Part shown: piece by piece, positions 37,811 through 45,212 of the stretch | How positions within the stretch are numbered: position 1 is the first letter of the stretch | How the letters are laid out: the number at the start of each line of letters is the position of its first letter | Source of the DNA: Lysinibacillus irui | GTDB taxonomy: Bacteria; Bacillota; Bacilli; Bacillales_A; Planococcaceae | Assembly (NCBI RefSeq): GCF_028877475.1 | Contig: NZ_CP113527.1 | Location: forward strand, 985,501-1,049,500 | DNA: 64,000 bases | Reading direction: 5' to 3' | Notes under the pieces: generated by a model | Databases searched by the model: none | Told to the model about the DNA's origin: nothing | What the model saw: the letters and a program-made list of their open reading frames with translations, nothing else | Translations under genes and position numbers: made by a program

Positions 37811-38316
37811 TGATGTTAAGCAGTAGTAGTGGACAAGTGATTAAAGTGGGAATTGCACAAATGGATGTAGTAAAACTTCCTAACACAATTCGAACTTCTG
37901 GTCTTGGTTCTTGTGTTGGCGTTATTTTATATGATGAGTCAAAAAAAATTGCTGGTTTAATCCATGTGATGTTACCAGATTCAAATTTAGGCAGAGCAGA
38001 GTCAATCAATGTAGCAAAATTTGCTGATACGGGTATTGCTGCAATGATTGATTTATTGAAGTTAGAAGGCGTTCAAAAATTTAAACTAAAGGCAAAAATT
38101 GCAGGGGGCGCGCAAATGTTTCAATTTACGTCTGATAAAGATACAATGCGCATTGGTCCCCGTAATGTAGAAGCTGTCAAACAGGAATTAAAGAAGCACA
38201 GCATTCCTTTAGTGGCCGAGGATACTGGTGGAAATAGTGGTAGAACGATTGAATTTAATCCTGCAACGTCAATATTACATATTCGAACAGTTAACCAAGG
38301 AGTGAGCGAAATCTAA
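37807..38316 (+). CDS. cheD: chemoreceptor glutamine deamidase CheD
   Basis: Deamidates receptor glutamines and is controlled by CheC. The 169-residue product has the catalytic Cys in LGSCVGVILYD, the histidine in GLIHVMLPDS and the GGAQMF motif. Three consecutive ATGs (37807, 37810, 37813) could start it. In B. subtilis sigD comes next; here it does not. Confidence 0.95.
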   Translation: MMMLSSSSGQVIKVGIAQMDVVKLPNTIRTSGLGSCVGVILYDESKKIAGLIHVMLPDSNLGRAESINVAKFADTGIAAMIDLLKLEGVQKFKLKAKIAGGAQMFQFTSDKDTMRIGPRNVEAVKQELKKHSIPLVAEDTGGNSGRTIEFNPATSILHIRTVNQGVSEI

Positions 38317-38678
38317 TGTTTGGTTCTATATTTTATAATCTCTGGGGAGCTTTAATTGCCTTTTCTCTTTATTTTTTTAGCACTTTTCTAAAACCGTATA
38401 CTCCTCTGCGAATTATTATCGGCTCATTTATTGTAGCAATAATTGTATTTTTATTGATGTATATAGTGCGTTTTTTAATTGCTTACATCATGTTTACCCC
38501 AGAGGTAAATGAGGAAGTAGATGAAAGTGATTTAGGGGAAAATGGACTTGATTCAGCGAAAGAAGCAGAAACTCCAGCAGCTAATTCAACGGTAGAATTT
38601 CAAGATGAGAATTCTGAAGAAATTGCACAAGTAGTACGAACAATGATGAATCGAGAAGAACAACAAGTGAATGCATAA
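38316..38678 (+). CDS. hypothetical two-helix membrane protein at the end of the fla/che operon
   Basis: Not recognised. The 120-residue product has two hydrophobic helices (about 9-26 and 30-55) and an acidic, Glu/Asn-rich cytoplasmic-type tail of about 60 residues. It overlaps the cheD stop by one base, so it is co-translated with the operon, and a terminator follows five bases later. A role in motility or chemotaxis is inferred from position only. Confidence 0.75.
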   Translation: MFGSIFYNLWGALIAFSLYFFSTFLKPYTPLRIIIGSFIVAIIVFLLMYIVRFLIAYIMFTPEVNEEVDESDLGENGLDSAKEAETPAANSTVEFQDENSEEIAQVVRTMMNREEQQVNA

Positions 38679-38683
38679 AAGAG

Positions 38684-38707
38684 AGTCGCGAATAGCGGCT
38701 TTTTTTT
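38684..38707 (+). terminator. intrinsic terminator ending the fla/che operon
   Basis: AGTCGC (38684-38689) pairs with GCGGCT (38695-38700) with one G-T pair and a five-base loop, followed by eight Ts. It separates the operon from sigD, which lies 3.9 kb further on. Confidence 0.85.
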
Positions 38708-38859
38708 ATTGGTCTGTATAGGCTTTATTATATGAAAAACATAAGTAAAACTAATTTTTTTTATATTATTCATATATGCAGTCTTCGTGTTAGCATATTG
38801 TACAAAGGATATAGCTTTTAATCAGAAAACTTCAAATTATAAAAAGATTTGACGTTTAT

Positions 38860-38980
38860 CATAGAATGAGTCCTTGTAATCACTTCTTGAAAAGGGCTAT
38901 GAAAAGGACAAGGATGCCATTGTTTGTACCGTAAAAAGACGAAATGTTTTGACTAGAAATTTTTCAGGGCATCTTTTTTT
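38860..38980 (+). promoter_or_regulatory. possible riboswitch or attenuator leader before the deaminase cluster
   Basis: Helix TCCTTGT (38871-38877) with ACAAGGA (38908-38914) shares its 3' arm with a terminator stem, AAGGATGCC (38910-38918) with GGCATCTTTT (38968-38977), which runs into a T tract (to 38980). The two cannot form together, the hallmark of an attenuator. CATAG (38860-38864) with CTATG (38897-38901) would cross the first helix as a pseudoknot. The terminator loop is long (49 bases), which weakens the call. No known riboswitch class is recognised. Confidence 0.4.
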
Positions 38981-39042
38981 ATCATCATTTGGAATGAAGA
39001 GGCAGTGGAATAGCGAATTTCGCATTTCTAGGAGGGAAAGAT

Positions 39043-39444
39043 ATGAAACGGCAAGACTTTATGAAACAAGTGCTTGACTTAGCGCGGGAAAATGAAAGTA
39101 CGAAACATGGTGCTCCTTTTGGCGCCATTGTAGTAAAAGATGGCCAAGTGATAGGGTCTGGCGTGAATGAAGTGACAGTTACCAATGATCTAACGAATCA
39201 TGCAGAGATTCAAGCAATAAGACAAGCTTGTCATACATTGAAAACGACTAGTTTAGAAGGTTGCGAAATGTATGCGAGTACTGAACCGTGTCCTATGTGT
39301 TTAAGTGCCGTCTATTTTTCTAAAATCTCAACTGTTTATTTTTATAATGCTAGTAACCCTAGTCAAGATTATGTCTACAATCAACTATCTTTACCCCCAA
39401 AAGAGAGAGCCATTCAAATGGTTCAACTAGTTAATCTTCAATAA
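39043..39444 (+). CDS. nucleoside/base deaminase (CDA fold, guanine-deaminase-like)
   Basis: Zinc-dependent deaminase of the cytidine-deaminase superfamily. The 133-residue product has the catalytic HAEIQAIR and PCPMC motifs with all zinc ligands and the proton-shuttling glutamate. The overall pattern (KHGAPFGAIVVKDGQVIGSG) is closest to guanine deaminase and similar base deaminases rather than the tRNA enzyme TadA. AGGAGGGA precedes the ATG. It is the first gene of a three-gene unit with two amidohydrolases, suggesting breakdown of a nitrogen-rich ring compound; the substrate is unknown. Confidence 0.85.
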   Translation: MKRQDFMKQVLDLARENESTKHGAPFGAIVVKDGQVIGSGVNEVTVTNDLTNHAEIQAIRQACHTLKTTSLEGCEMYASTEPCPMCLSAVYFSKISTVYFYNASNPSQDYVYNQLSLPPKERAIQMVQLVNLQ

Positions 39445-39463
39445 ATTTTAGGAGGTTCAATGA

Positions 39464-40687
39464 ATGACGCCAACAGCATATTGGTTAATAAATGTACGAT
39501 TAGAAACGGCTTATCATTACGATAAGGGGACTGTTACAGGAACCAAAACAGCTCTTTTTAATGTTCTCATTGAAAATGGGGAAATAAAGCAGATAATTAG
39601 TGGAGATCAGCCGCTAGAAACGGATTTACCTAAACGAGATGCACGAAGTTATTTAATGCTTCCTGCTTTTAGAGATATGCATATTCATATTGATAAAACA
39701 TATTTTGGCGGGCCGTGGAAGGCTCCTTCGATACCAACAGAAGGTCTTATCACAAGGTTAAAAGAAGAAGAGGTACTACTTCCAAGCTTATTGCCTGTTG
39801 CAGAGGAACGAGCGAAAAAGTTATTAGATTTACTTTTACACGCTGGTTCAACACATATTCGGACGCATTGTAATATCGATCCGTTTATTGGTTTGAAAAA
39901 TCTAGAAGCTGTGTTACGAGCAAAAGAGGCCTTTCGAAATAAGGTAGCTTTAGAGATCGTGGCTTTCCCACAGCATGGGTTATTGCGTAGTGACTCCGTT
40001 TCTTTAGTAAGAGAAGCATTACGTAGTGGAGCGTCACTAGTAGGTGGCGTAGATCCAGCGACAATCGATGAAAACATTGAGAAATCATTACAAACGGTAA
40101 TGGAGCTAGCAGTGGAAGCAAATGCAAATGTTGATTTACATATCCATGATCCAGGTCATTTAGGCATCTTTACCTTTAAACGATTAGCAGCCTTAACCGA
40201 GGAAGCAGGGTGGCAGGGAAGGGTGACAATTAGTCATGCGATGGCTCTTGCGGATGTTTCTAGGGAAGAGGCAACTGAAGTAGCAGCGTTGCTAGCGTAC
40301 CATAGTATTGATATTACCTCATCAGTTCCAATAGGTCAGACAATTCCTATTCCATTATTAGATCAAAAAGGAGTACAAATCTCTTTAGGAGATGATAGTA
40401 TTACGGATCACTGGTCGCCATTCGGTATGGGTGACAGCTTAGAAAAAGCAGGAACACTAGCTGAACGCTTTGGTTTAAGTGATGAACATTCACTTGCTCA
40501 AAGTCTAAAGTATATTACTGGAGGCGTGACACCTTTAAACAGTGAGGGACAACTTGTTTGGCCGAATATTGGAGATGAAGCGGATGTTGTTTTTGTTGAA
40601 GCAACTTGTTCAGCAGAAGCAATAGCAAGAAGAGCAAGACGAGTGGCAGTACTCTTTAAAGGAAATGTCGTTTCAGGAGAACTTTAA
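39464..40687 (+). CDS. amidohydrolase, cytosine deaminase-like, copy 1
   Basis: Metal-dependent hydrolase of 407 residues in the cytosine deaminase/AtzC-type branch of the amidohydrolase superfamily. The metal and catalytic residues are in place: HIHIDKT (about residue 74), DLHIHDPGHLG, ISHAM and LGDDS. It starts 19 bases after the deaminase gene with a TAGGAGGT site. It is clearly paralogous to the next gene along its whole length. Likely substrates are cyclic amidines, pyrimidines or triazine-like rings; none can be named. Confidence 0.85.
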   Translation: MTPTAYWLINVRLETAYHYDKGTVTGTKTALFNVLIENGEIKQIISGDQPLETDLPKRDARSYLMLPAFRDMHIHIDKTYFGGPWKAPSIPTEGLITRLKEEEVLLPSLLPVAEERAKKLLDLLLHAGSTHIRTHCNIDPFIGLKNLEAVLRAKEAFRNKVALEIVAFPQHGLLRSDSVSLVREALRSGASLVGGVDPATIDENIEKSLQTVMELAVEANANVDLHIHDPGHLGIFTFKRLAALTEEAGWQGRVTISHAMALADVSREEATEVAALLAYHSIDITSSVPIGQTIPIPLLDQKGVQISLGDDSITDHWSPFGMGDSLEKAGTLAERFGLSDEHSLAQSLKYITGGVTPLNSEGQLVWPNIGDEADVVFVEATCSAEAIARRARRVAVLFKGNVVSGEL

Positions 40688-40715
40688 TTTTTGAAAAAGA
40701 AGGGATCGTTATAGA

Positions 40716-41936
40716 ATGAATTCTACTTTCTGGTTAACTAATGTACGTCTTGAAACGGGTTATCAAATTGAAAATGGAATGGTTTGCAAGACAAATACGG
40801 CTTGTTCTCATCTCTTAATCAAAGATGGAAAAATCGCAGAAATAGTTTCTGCTGATAGTCGATTACATGATGATTTCCCGAAAAACGATATGAAACAATT
40901 ATTAGCACTACCTTCATTTATAGAAAAACATTGTCATCTGGACAAAACACTCTTAAGCGATCAATGGCGCGCAGTCACACCTGCTAACAATATTTTTGAA
41001 CGCTTTGAGATTGAAAAAGAGGTGCTGCCAACATTGCACACAACCACACAACAACGTGCAGAGGAGCTACTGGCTCGTTATGTGCAAGCCGGCGTGACAC
41101 ATGTCCGTACGCATGTGGATTTATATCCTGAGGTAGGCTTGAAAAATTTAGAGGAAGTTCAAAAAGCTTTAAATACATTTGAAGGAAAGCTGTCCTATGA
41201 AATCGTTGCCTTTCCACAACATGGGCTCTTACGAACGAAGGCAGCAAATTTAGTAAGAGAGGCCCTCCATATGGGTGTCGACCTTGTAGGAGGGGTTGAT
41301 CCTGCTACAGTTGATGGTGATATTGAAGCCTCTCTACAACAAATGGTGGAACTAGCTGTTGAAGGAAATGTAGGGATTGATTTGCATTTACATGATCCAG
41401 ATCAACTGGGGACATTTACAATGAAACGATTAGCCCAATTGACTAAAGAAGCTGGTTTACAAGGCAAGGTAGCGATTAGTCATGCATTTGGATTAGGAGA
41501 TGTTTCTAAAGCCGAGGCAGAAGAAATGGCAGATATTTTATGTGATGCGGGCATCACGATTGTGACAAGTGTTCCTTTACGTAGAAAATTCCCACCTGTT
41601 GGTTTATTACACAGTAAAGGAGTACCTGTTGCGATTGGTTGTGACAATATCTTTGATGTTTGGTCACCATTTGGTAATGGGGATTTATTAGAACGAGCAG
41701 GCCGTTTGGCAAAAAGTTCAGGATGGGGAAATGAGCGCTCATTAGCACAAACGCTCCATTTTATTACAGGAGGAAAAACACCGCTTAATCAAGCTGGCGA
41801 ACAAGTATGGCCAAAAGTAGGAGATAGCGCAAACATAGTATTAGTTGAGGCTTCTTGCTCTGCTGAAGCAATAGCCCGCAGATCTCGCCGCATGGCCACT
41901 ATTTTCAATGGTAATATTGTTTCCAATACAATTTAA
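40716..41936 (+). CDS. amidohydrolase, cytosine deaminase-like, copy 2
   Basis: Tandem paralogue of the preceding gene, 406 residues, with the same motifs: HCHLDKT, DLHLHDPDQLG, ISHAFG and GCDNI. The ends align (FWLTNVRLETGYQIENGMV at the start, AEAIARRSRRMATIFNGNIVS at the end). Metal ligands are intact, so both copies look active. Differences cluster near the substrate loops (EKHCHLDKTLL here, DMHIHIDKTYF in copy 1), which would fit different substrates. Confidence 0.85.
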   Translation: MNSTFWLTNVRLETGYQIENGMVCKTNTACSHLLIKDGKIAEIVSADSRLHDDFPKNDMKQLLALPSFIEKHCHLDKTLLSDQWRAVTPANNIFERFEIEKEVLPTLHTTTQQRAEELLARYVQAGVTHVRTHVDLYPEVGLKNLEEVQKALNTFEGKLSYEIVAFPQHGLLRTKAANLVREALHMGVDLVGGVDPATVDGDIEASLQQMVELAVEGNVGIDLHLHDPDQLGTFTMKRLAQLTKEAGLQGKVAISHAFGLGDVSKAEAEEMADILCDAGITIVTSVPLRRKFPPVGLLHSKGVPVAIGCDNIFDVWSPFGNGDLLERAGRLAKSSGWGNERSLAQTLHFITGGKTPLNQAGEQVWPKVGDSANIVLVEASCSAEAIARRSRRMATIFNGNIVSNTI

Positions 41937-41947
41937 CATTTGATGAT

Positions 41948-41985
41948 GGGATGGCACACCTAAATTCCAGTAAAATAGCCATCCC
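41948..41985 (+). terminator. hairpin after the amidohydrolase pair
   Basis: GGGATGGC (41948-41955) pairs perfectly with GCCATCCC (41978-41985) around a 22-base loop. The following sequence is T-rich but broken, so termination may be partial. Confidence 0.6.
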
Positions 41986-42037
41986 TTACTCATTTGTTCT
42001 TAATATTTTAATAGTTTGTAGGACAAGGTGGAAAAAC

Positions 42038-42198
42038 ATGTAGGGCTCTACATTTTGGATAAATGCTCTATTAGAAAGGGCTCTCACTATGAGAATAGCT
42101 TAGCAATCGAGACTATTACAGAAAAGGTACATATATTAATTGACAATGGCTTAATTACTTCTATTGTTCCTGTTACTACGCTATATTGTAATATTTAG
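42038..42198 (+). pseudogene. remnant of a third amidohydrolase (N-terminal part only)
   Basis: After a good ribosome site (AAGGTGG, 42024-42030) an ATG is followed directly by TAG, then in frame STFWINALLERA. A frame change then gives SHYENSLAIETITEKVHILI and DNGLITSIVPVTT. This matches the first 45 or so residues of the two intact paralogues (TFWLTNVRLETGYQIENG... LLIKDGKIAEIVS). It thus carries a nonsense codon, a frameshift and a C-terminal deletion. Confidence 0.75.
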
Positions 42199-42208
42199 AG
42201 AATATACG

Positions 42209-42313
42209 TTGAAACTTATCAAACTTTTAGCAATCATACCGTTTATTGGACTTCTTGTTGTCGTACCATTTGTTAATAGAGGAGAGCCATTTATTTTAGG
42301 ACTGCCTTTCTAA
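42209..42313 (+). pseudogene. truncated DUF3311-like small membrane protein
   Basis: TTG-started frame of 34 codons: MKLIKLLAIIPFIGLLVVVP, then FVNRGEPFILGLPF and a stop. This is the N-terminal half of the DUF3311 pattern (hydrophobic helix, then N-R-x-E-P-F-x-x-G-L-P-F), which normally continues with a second helix. Full-length members are usually paired with a sodium:solute symporter. No symporter remains here; a deletion probably removed it. Confidence 0.65.
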
Positions 42314-42345
42314 ATTAAAGTTTAATCATTTCATCAGAATAAGAA

Positions 42346-42385
42346 CTGTATCCAACACGTTCATCATAACGAGGATACAGTTTTT
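42346..42385 (+). terminator. intrinsic terminator before sigD
   Basis: CTGTATCC (42346-42353) pairs with GGATACAG (42373-42380), followed by TTTTTCT. It lies just after the transporter remnant, where the lost gene's terminator would be expected. It shields sigD from upstream transcription. Confidence 0.8.
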
Positions 42386-42433
42386 CTATGTAAATAAAAA
42401 CTAAAGGAATATATTAGAGACTAAGAGAAACAA

Positions 42434-42462
42434 ATGAAATTATAGTCGATTCTTGTTATAAT
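42434..42462 (+). promoter_or_regulatory. promoter for sigD
   Basis: A perfect extended -10, TGTTATAAT (42454-42462), has ATGAAA 17 bases upstream of TATAAT as a 4/6 match to the -35. It is the best promoter-like sequence in the region and lies between a terminator and sigD. Confidence 0.65.
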
Positions 42463-42572
42463 ATAGGAAAGATGGCAACAGCTTATTGATTTTTTTGCTT
42501 TTCGGGGTTCACGTCTAGATTAACTTTAATGTGGATTTAAAAACCGAGAAATCCTGTTGAATGAAAAATTTT

Positions 42573-42586
42573 AGGAGCGCATGTAG
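42573..42586 (+). promoter_or_regulatory. start-stop mini-ORF in the sigD leader
   Basis: AGGAG (42573-42577) is followed by ATG (42581) and at once by TAG (42584). The unit lies about 50 bases before the sigD start, inside a leader of some 165 bases. It could stall ribosomes in the leader, or it could be chance. Confidence 0.3.
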
Positions 42587-42634
42587 TCAGTGGCAAACGG
42601 GCGTGTAAAAGCGTTTTTTAGAGAGGTGGATTTC

Positions 42635-43405
42635 ATGACACAACCAATTCTGAACGATGAGCAAAAACTATGGAATCGATGGATACATGAGCGTGATCCA
42701 GATGCTGGTGATTTACTTATAAAAAAATATATTTCTTTAGTGTCTTATCATGTCCAACGTATTGGTGCTGGTTTACCAAAGAGCGTTTCACGAGATGATT
42801 TAACGAGTTTAGGTATGGTAGGACTTTTTGATGCTTTAAATAAGTTTGATATCAACAGAGATTTAAAATTTGATACATATGCTTCGTTTCGAGTGAGAGG
42901 AGCAATCATAGATGGTCTACGTAAGGAAGACTGGTTACCGCGTTCTGCGCGTGAAAAGGCCAAAAAATTAGATGCTCAAATTGAGCGATTAGAACAAAAA
43001 TATATGCGTCATGTAACACCTGAGGAACTTGCGGAGCATATGAATGTACCAATTGAAGATGTTTATCAGACGGTGCAGGAGCACTTTTTTTCCAATGTTC
43101 TTTCCATTAATGAACAACAAGATCAGGAAGAAGTAGAAGGTAAGTCATTTGTTATTCGGGATGATACGACAAAAACACCCGAACAAACTGTTATTAAAGC
43201 AGAGTTGCTAGAAGATTTGGCTGAAAATATTCAAAAGCTCAATGAAAAAGAACAACTTGTACTTAGTCTATTTTACACAGAGGAATTAACATTGACTGAA
43301 ATTGGCGAAATGCTTGAGCTATCAACATCACGTATTTCTCAAATTCATTCAAAAGCGCTATTAAAGCTAAGAAAGCTATTATCTAGTGAAATGATTAATG
43401 CGTAA
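42635..43405 (+). CDS. sigD: RNA polymerase sigma factor SigD (flagellar sigma factor, FliA family)
   Basis: Directs late motility and autolysin genes. The 256-residue product has sigma region 2 (FDTYASFRVRGAIIDGLRKEDWLPRS), region 3 (PEELAEHMNVPIEDV) and region 4 with its helix-turn-helix (LTLTEIGEMLELSTSRISQIHSKAL). ATG 42635 (MTQPILNDEQKLWNRW) follows GAGAGGTGG and matches the family start; a GTG at 42590 would add 15 unlikely residues. Unlike in B. subtilis, it is separated from cheD by two terminators and 3.9 kb. Confidence 0.96.
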   Translation: MTQPILNDEQKLWNRWIHERDPDAGDLLIKKYISLVSYHVQRIGAGLPKSVSRDDLTSLGMVGLFDALNKFDINRDLKFDTYASFRVRGAIIDGLRKEDWLPRSAREKAKKLDAQIERLEQKYMRHVTPEELAEHMNVPIEDVYQTVQEHFFSNVLSINEQQDQEEVEGKSFVIRDDTTKTPEQTVIKAELLEDLAENIQKLNEKEQLVLSLFYTEELTLTEIGEMLELSTSRISQIHSKALLKLRKLLSSEMINA

Positions 43406-43428
43406 ATATCCTTAGGGGAGAGATTCCA

Positions 43429-43737
43429 ATGAGTTTAAAAGGTGTCGAATTGCAAATTGCTATTCCAAAAACATTTGAAGCTGGAAAAATCGCAGATCAG
43501 GCTCAGCAACAAGTATCAGCCCAACAAGCACATGCAAATGAAGCATTAAAAAAGGAAGTAGAACGCAAGCAGAAAATTGTCAATACATCAGAAGGTATGG
43601 ACGAAATTAGTGAGGATGAAGATGCAGGTGGGGAATATTTAAAGGGTATTTATAAAAAGAAGAAAAAGAAACGGGATCAACAAGAAAAACAGGCAAAGCA
43701 TCCGTTTAAAGGCAATTTCGTGGATTTCAGTGGATAG
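43429..43737 (+). CDS. hypothetical charged protein after sigD
   Basis: Not recognised. The 102-residue product has no membrane segment. Its first half is Gln/Ala-rich and helical, a short acidic patch (ISEDEDAGG) follows, and then a Lys-rich run (GIYKKKKKKRDQQ). GGGGAG precedes the ATG. It sits between sigD and the SwrB-like gene with short spacing, so it is probably in the same transcript. Codon use looks like its neighbours. Confidence 0.7.
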   Translation: MSLKGVELQIAIPKTFEAGKIADQAQQQVSAQQAHANEALKKEVERKQKIVNTSEGMDEISEDEDAGGEYLKGIYKKKKKKRDQQEKQAKHPFKGNFVDFSG

Positions 43738-43746
43738 GAGTTTACA

Positions 43747-44325
43747 ATGACAACCATACTAATAGCGGTACTATTCTTTTTACAGTTACTTTCATTTTAC
43801 TTCCTTATTATTTTAAATACAAAGCTAGCAAAGTTTAAAGATTTGGAAAAGAAACAAGAACGCTTAATGCGGGAAATGGACGATACGATTAGTGTCTATT
43901 TAACTGAAATGAAAGATGAAAATGATCGTCTTATTAAAGAATTACAAAATGTTTCTCAACCAGAAGTAGCGGCGGGTAGCATGCTGCAAGCAGAACACAT
44001 TAGAGCACCAAAGGAAAGGGCATCTTCACCAGCAGTACAAGAGTCTCATAGTGATAGTTCTCTAAATTTAGATAAAGAATCTCGTAGCTATGTGCCTAAA
44101 AATGTTGTAGCGAATGCTTATTCCCGTCAGCAGCATACAAGTTCAAAAAGGATGCAATCAGCCTCGCTACCAAAAGTAGAGGAGCAAAAGAAACTTGAAA
44201 AAGTACTGACAGTGGAACAACAAGCTTTAGAATTAGCAAAGCAGGGTAAATCAACAGAGGAAATAGCGAAACAACTACAAAAGGGCAAAACAGAAATCGA
44301 GCTTTTACTGAAATTTCACTACTAA
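43747..44325 (+). CDS. SwrB-like (YlxL/DUF6115) membrane protein
   Basis: The 192-residue product has one N-terminal membrane helix (about residues 3-22), a coiled coil (about 27-65), a Ser/Gln-rich linker, and a C-terminal helix-turn-helix-like segment (ALELAKQGKSTEEIAKQLQKG). This architecture and the position after sigD match B. subtilis SwrB, which promotes assembly of the flagellar export apparatus and swarming. Sequence identity cannot be judged here. Confidence 0.75.
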   Translation: MTTILIAVLFFLQLLSFYFLIILNTKLAKFKDLEKKQERLMREMDDTISVYLTEMKDENDRLIKELQNVSQPEVAAGSMLQAEHIRAPKERASSPAVQESHSDSSLNLDKESRSYVPKNVVANAYSRQQHTSSKRMQSASLPKVEEQKKLEKVLTVEQQALELAKQGKSTEEIAKQLQKGKTEIELLLKFHY

Positions 44326-44329
44326 ATTG

Positions 44330-44358
44330 TTGCGAATCAGTTAAAGCTATGATATAGT
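44330..44358 (+). promoter_or_regulatory. promoter for rpsB
   Basis: TTGCGA (44330-44335), 17 bases, then TATAGT (44353-44358) with an upstream TG (extended -10). It overlaps the end of the SwrB-like gene's 3' flank. Confidence 0.6.
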
Positions 44359-44372
44359 TGCAAATGGTGTTA

Positions 44373-44440
44373 TTACTACACACGCATTTTGATGTAGTAA
44401 GTGGTGCTCTAAGCTTAGGGTAGCTTGTTGCAGATGATAA
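44373..44440 (+). promoter_or_regulatory. structured rpsB leader
   Basis: The leader contains a perfect 8-bp hairpin, TTACTACA (44373-44380) with TGTAGTAA (44393-44400). A second helix, CTCTAA with TTAGGG, follows about ten bases later. Ribosomal protein mRNAs in Firmicutes are often controlled by binding of the protein to such leaders; S2 autoregulation here is inference. Confidence 0.4.
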
Positions 44441-44481
44441 ATGCGGAGGATAAAAACCAAACATACTAGGAGGAAATTCAC

Positions 44482-45201
44482 ATGTCAGTAATTTCTATGA
44501 AACAATTACTTGAAGCTGGTGTACATTTCGGTCACCAAACTCGTCGTTGGAACCCAAAAATGAAGAAATATATCTTCGTTGAACGTAACGGGATCTACAT
44601 CATCGACTTACAAAAAACTGTTAAAAAATTAGAGGAAGCTTATGACTTCATGCGTCAAGTTGGTCAAGACGGTGGTAAAGTTCTTTTCGTTGGTACGAAA
44701 AAACAAGCACAAGAAGCGATCAAAGACGAAGCTGAACGTTCAGGCAACTACTACATCAACCAACGTTGGTTAGGTGGTACTCTTACAAACTTCGGTACAA
44801 TTCAAAAACGTGTTGCACGTATGAAAGAAATCGAAAAAATGGAAGAAGAAGGAACTTTCGAAGTTCTTCCTAAAAAAGAAGTAATCCAACTTAAAAAAGA
44901 ACACGAACGTCTAATCAAATTCTTAGGCGGTATCCGTGATATGCACGATCTTCCAGACGTAATGTTCGTGGTTGACCCACGTAAAGAACGTATTGCGGTT
45001 GCTGAAGCTCGTAAATTAAACATCCCTCTAGTAGGTATTGTTGATACTAACTGTGATCCAGATGAAATCGACTACGTAATCCCTGCTAACGATGATGCTA
45101 TTCGCGCTGTTAAACTTTTAACTGCAAAAATGGCTGACGCTTTAATCGAGTCAAAACAAGGTGAAGAAGAAGCTCCAGCTGTAGAAGCTGCTGCTGAGTA
45201 A
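44482..45201 (+). CDS. rpsB: 30S ribosomal protein S2
   Basis: The 239-residue product has the family opening [20 protein letters not shown] and the conserved stretch IHELPDVMFV-like [17 protein letters not shown] and [20 protein letters not shown]. It ends in an acidic Glu/Ala tail. It is strongly codon-biased, with a consensus AGGAGG site. tsf follows after an internal attenuator hairpin. Confidence 0.98.
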   Translation: MSVISMKQLLEAGVHFGHQTRRWNPKMKKYIFVERNGIYIIDLQKTVKKLEEAYDFMRQVGQDGGKVLFVGTKKQAQEAIKDEAERSGNYYINQRWLGGTLTNFGTIQKRVARMKEIEKMEEEGTFEVLPKKEVIQLKKEHERLIKFLGGIRDMHDLPDVMFVVDPRKERIAVAEARKLNIPLVGIVDTNCDPDEIDYVIPANDDAIRAVKLLTAKMADALIESKQGEEEAPAVEAAAE

Positions 45202-45212
45202 TTCACGTTTAC

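Noticed and set aside
38915..38945. CCGTAAA resembling loop 3 of purine riboswitches, upstream of a base deaminase
   Set aside because: The three-way junction, the paired loop partner and the core pyrimidines cannot be placed around it.
42590..42634. Longer SigD starting at GTG 42590
   Set aside because: It would add 15 residues not seen at the family N-terminus; ATG 42635 has the better ribosome site.
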